Of a stretch of 6,622 nucleotides of DNA, positions 6,018 through 6,622 are shown piece after piece (positions within the stretch are counted from its first letter, which is position 1; every line of letters begins with the position of its first letter). Both the position numbers and the translations under genes were made by a program. Source of the stretch: Deltaproteobacteria bacterium (GTDB taxonomy: Bacteria > Desulfobacterota > Syntrophia > Syntrophales > Fen-1087); assembly GCA_026388595.1 (NCBI GenBank), contig JAPLJM010000167.1, positions 1 to 6,622 of the forward strand. Reading direction: 5' to 3'. A model generated the notes under the pieces. That model made no database searches. It saw only the letters and a program-made list of their open reading frames with translations, and had not been told where the DNA came from.

Positions 6018-6622
6018 CTATTGGAAGGTTGTGACATTCAGCAGGGCGTTTCCATCCCGGGAAATGATCTCGCCGTGACCGGGATATATCCGCTCCGGGC
6101 GGATGGATCGGCATAAATCACGATATGTTTTCAACATCAAATCTTTGTTGCAATAAAAGGGGTTGACATGGCCTGACCCGTCTTTTTCAAAATTGAGGAT
6201 TAAATCGCCACAGATGAGCTCCGCCGATGATTCGTGATAAAGAGAGACAGAATCCTCTGTATGACCCGGCGTTTCCAGGACATCCCATTGGCCGAATCCC
6301 AGGGGTTGACGCGTTGCCGTTCCGTATTTGAGATAGTGAATTTTCTCTGCACGGTAGGGAAGGTTCACGAGACGGCGAAGGCCGGGCAGCGGAATGCCCG
6401 CCAGACTTTCAAAACGGAGATGTCCCCATCTGCCGACATAGCGGGCACTGTGCAACGCCGCGGGAAACAGGCCGGTGAGCCAGTTTTTTTGCAGGGACAG
6501 GGTTTTTGATCCACGCATATAATCGCCGACGCGCTGATGAAAGATCACCTGGGTCTTCTCTCCTGCGTTTTGTAACAAATGACCGATCCCGCCGATATGA
6601 TCGATATGAAAATGCGTGGCGA
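6018..6622 (-). CDS. Metallo-beta-lactamase-fold hydrolase, 5' end beyond the window
   Basis: Two hundred codons are visible. The frame is open to the window edge, so the true start lies outside. Reading inwards from the edge, the first residues give A-T-H-F-H-I-D-H-I-G-G, the HxHxDH zinc-binding signature (6614-6597). Later come TPGHTEDSV (third-site His), CGDLI (bridging Asp) and YPGHGE (final His), so the metal-binding set looks complete and the enzyme should be active. Between the first two motifs is an insert of about 80 residues rich in aromatic and basic residues (RGSKTLSLQKNWLTGLFPAA and onward), perhaps a substrate-side lid. The family includes glyoxalase II-like thioester hydrolases and many uncharacterised enzymes; substrate cannot be assigned. 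No signal peptide can be judged. The lipoprotein gene follows 70 nt later on the same strand. Confidence 0.9.
   Translation of the reverse strand, partial: ATHFHIDHIGGIGHLLQNAGEKTQVIFHQRVGDYMRGSKTLSLQKNWLTGLFPAALHSARYVGRWGHLRFESLAGIPLPGLRRLVNLPYRAEKIHYLKYGTATRQPLGFGQWDVLETPGHTEDSVSLYHESSAELICGDLILNFEKDGSGHVNPFYCNKDLMLKTYRDLCRSIRPERIYPGHGEIISRDGNALLNVTTFQ

Noticed and set aside
6576..6578. A TTG that could be taken as the start of the MBL hydrolase
   Set aside because: The essential HxHxDH motif lies in frame upstream of it (6614-6597), so this codon is an internal leucine and the gene begins outside the window.

Overview
The window is a 6.6 kb stretch of a moderately GC-rich bacterial chromosome. 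Every gene I can support lies on the minus strand, so transcription runs from the right end of the window to the left. The endonuclease-type MutL, the LPP20-like exported protein and the multidomain lipoprotein suggest a Gram-negative anaerobe of the deltaproteobacterial kind (for example Syntrophales or relatives). That placement is inferred from protein flavour and is not certain. I see no mobile element, CRISPR array, tRNA or rRNA.

Layout in transcription order. (1) 6622-6018: the 3' part of a metallo-beta-lactamase-fold hydrolase that carries all the usual metal-binding motifs and runs off the window edge. (2) 5947-3179: a 922-residue outer-membrane-type lipoprotein with an unusual mosaic. 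It has a GNA1162/DUF799-like N-terminal domain, an Ig-like sandwich, a fibronectin type III domain, and two homologous right-handed beta-helix modules that each end in an N-W-W-G signature. (3) 3025-2099: a secreted LPP20-family protein with a Pro/Ala linker. It has its own strong Shine-Dalgarno and a plausible sigma-70 promoter in the preceding 153-nt gap. (4) 2024-1981: a strong intrinsic terminator ending that unit. (5) 1830-19: mutL, with a TTG start, encoding a MutL that has the C-terminal endonuclease motif. (6) From position 22: an ATGA-overlapping start of a downstream reading frame, probably miaA, of which only seven codons are visible.

The lipoprotein and the LPP20-like protein are both exported envelope proteins encoded in tandem and probably belong to one surface or periplasmic system. 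mutL begins a separate DNA-repair/tRNA-modification unit.

The least expected signals are in the non-coding DNA before mutL. A 17-bp inverted repeat (1847-1863 with 1953-1969) can pair without mismatch only in the minus-strand RNA, because three positions that are C.A in the plus strand become G.U in the transcript. It encloses 89 nt and ends just before the mutL ribosome binding site. The best mutL promoter candidate lies inside the terminator of the preceding gene: its -35 is the terminator loop and its -10 is the T-tract. Together these suggest a compact terminator/promoter/structured-leader arrangement.
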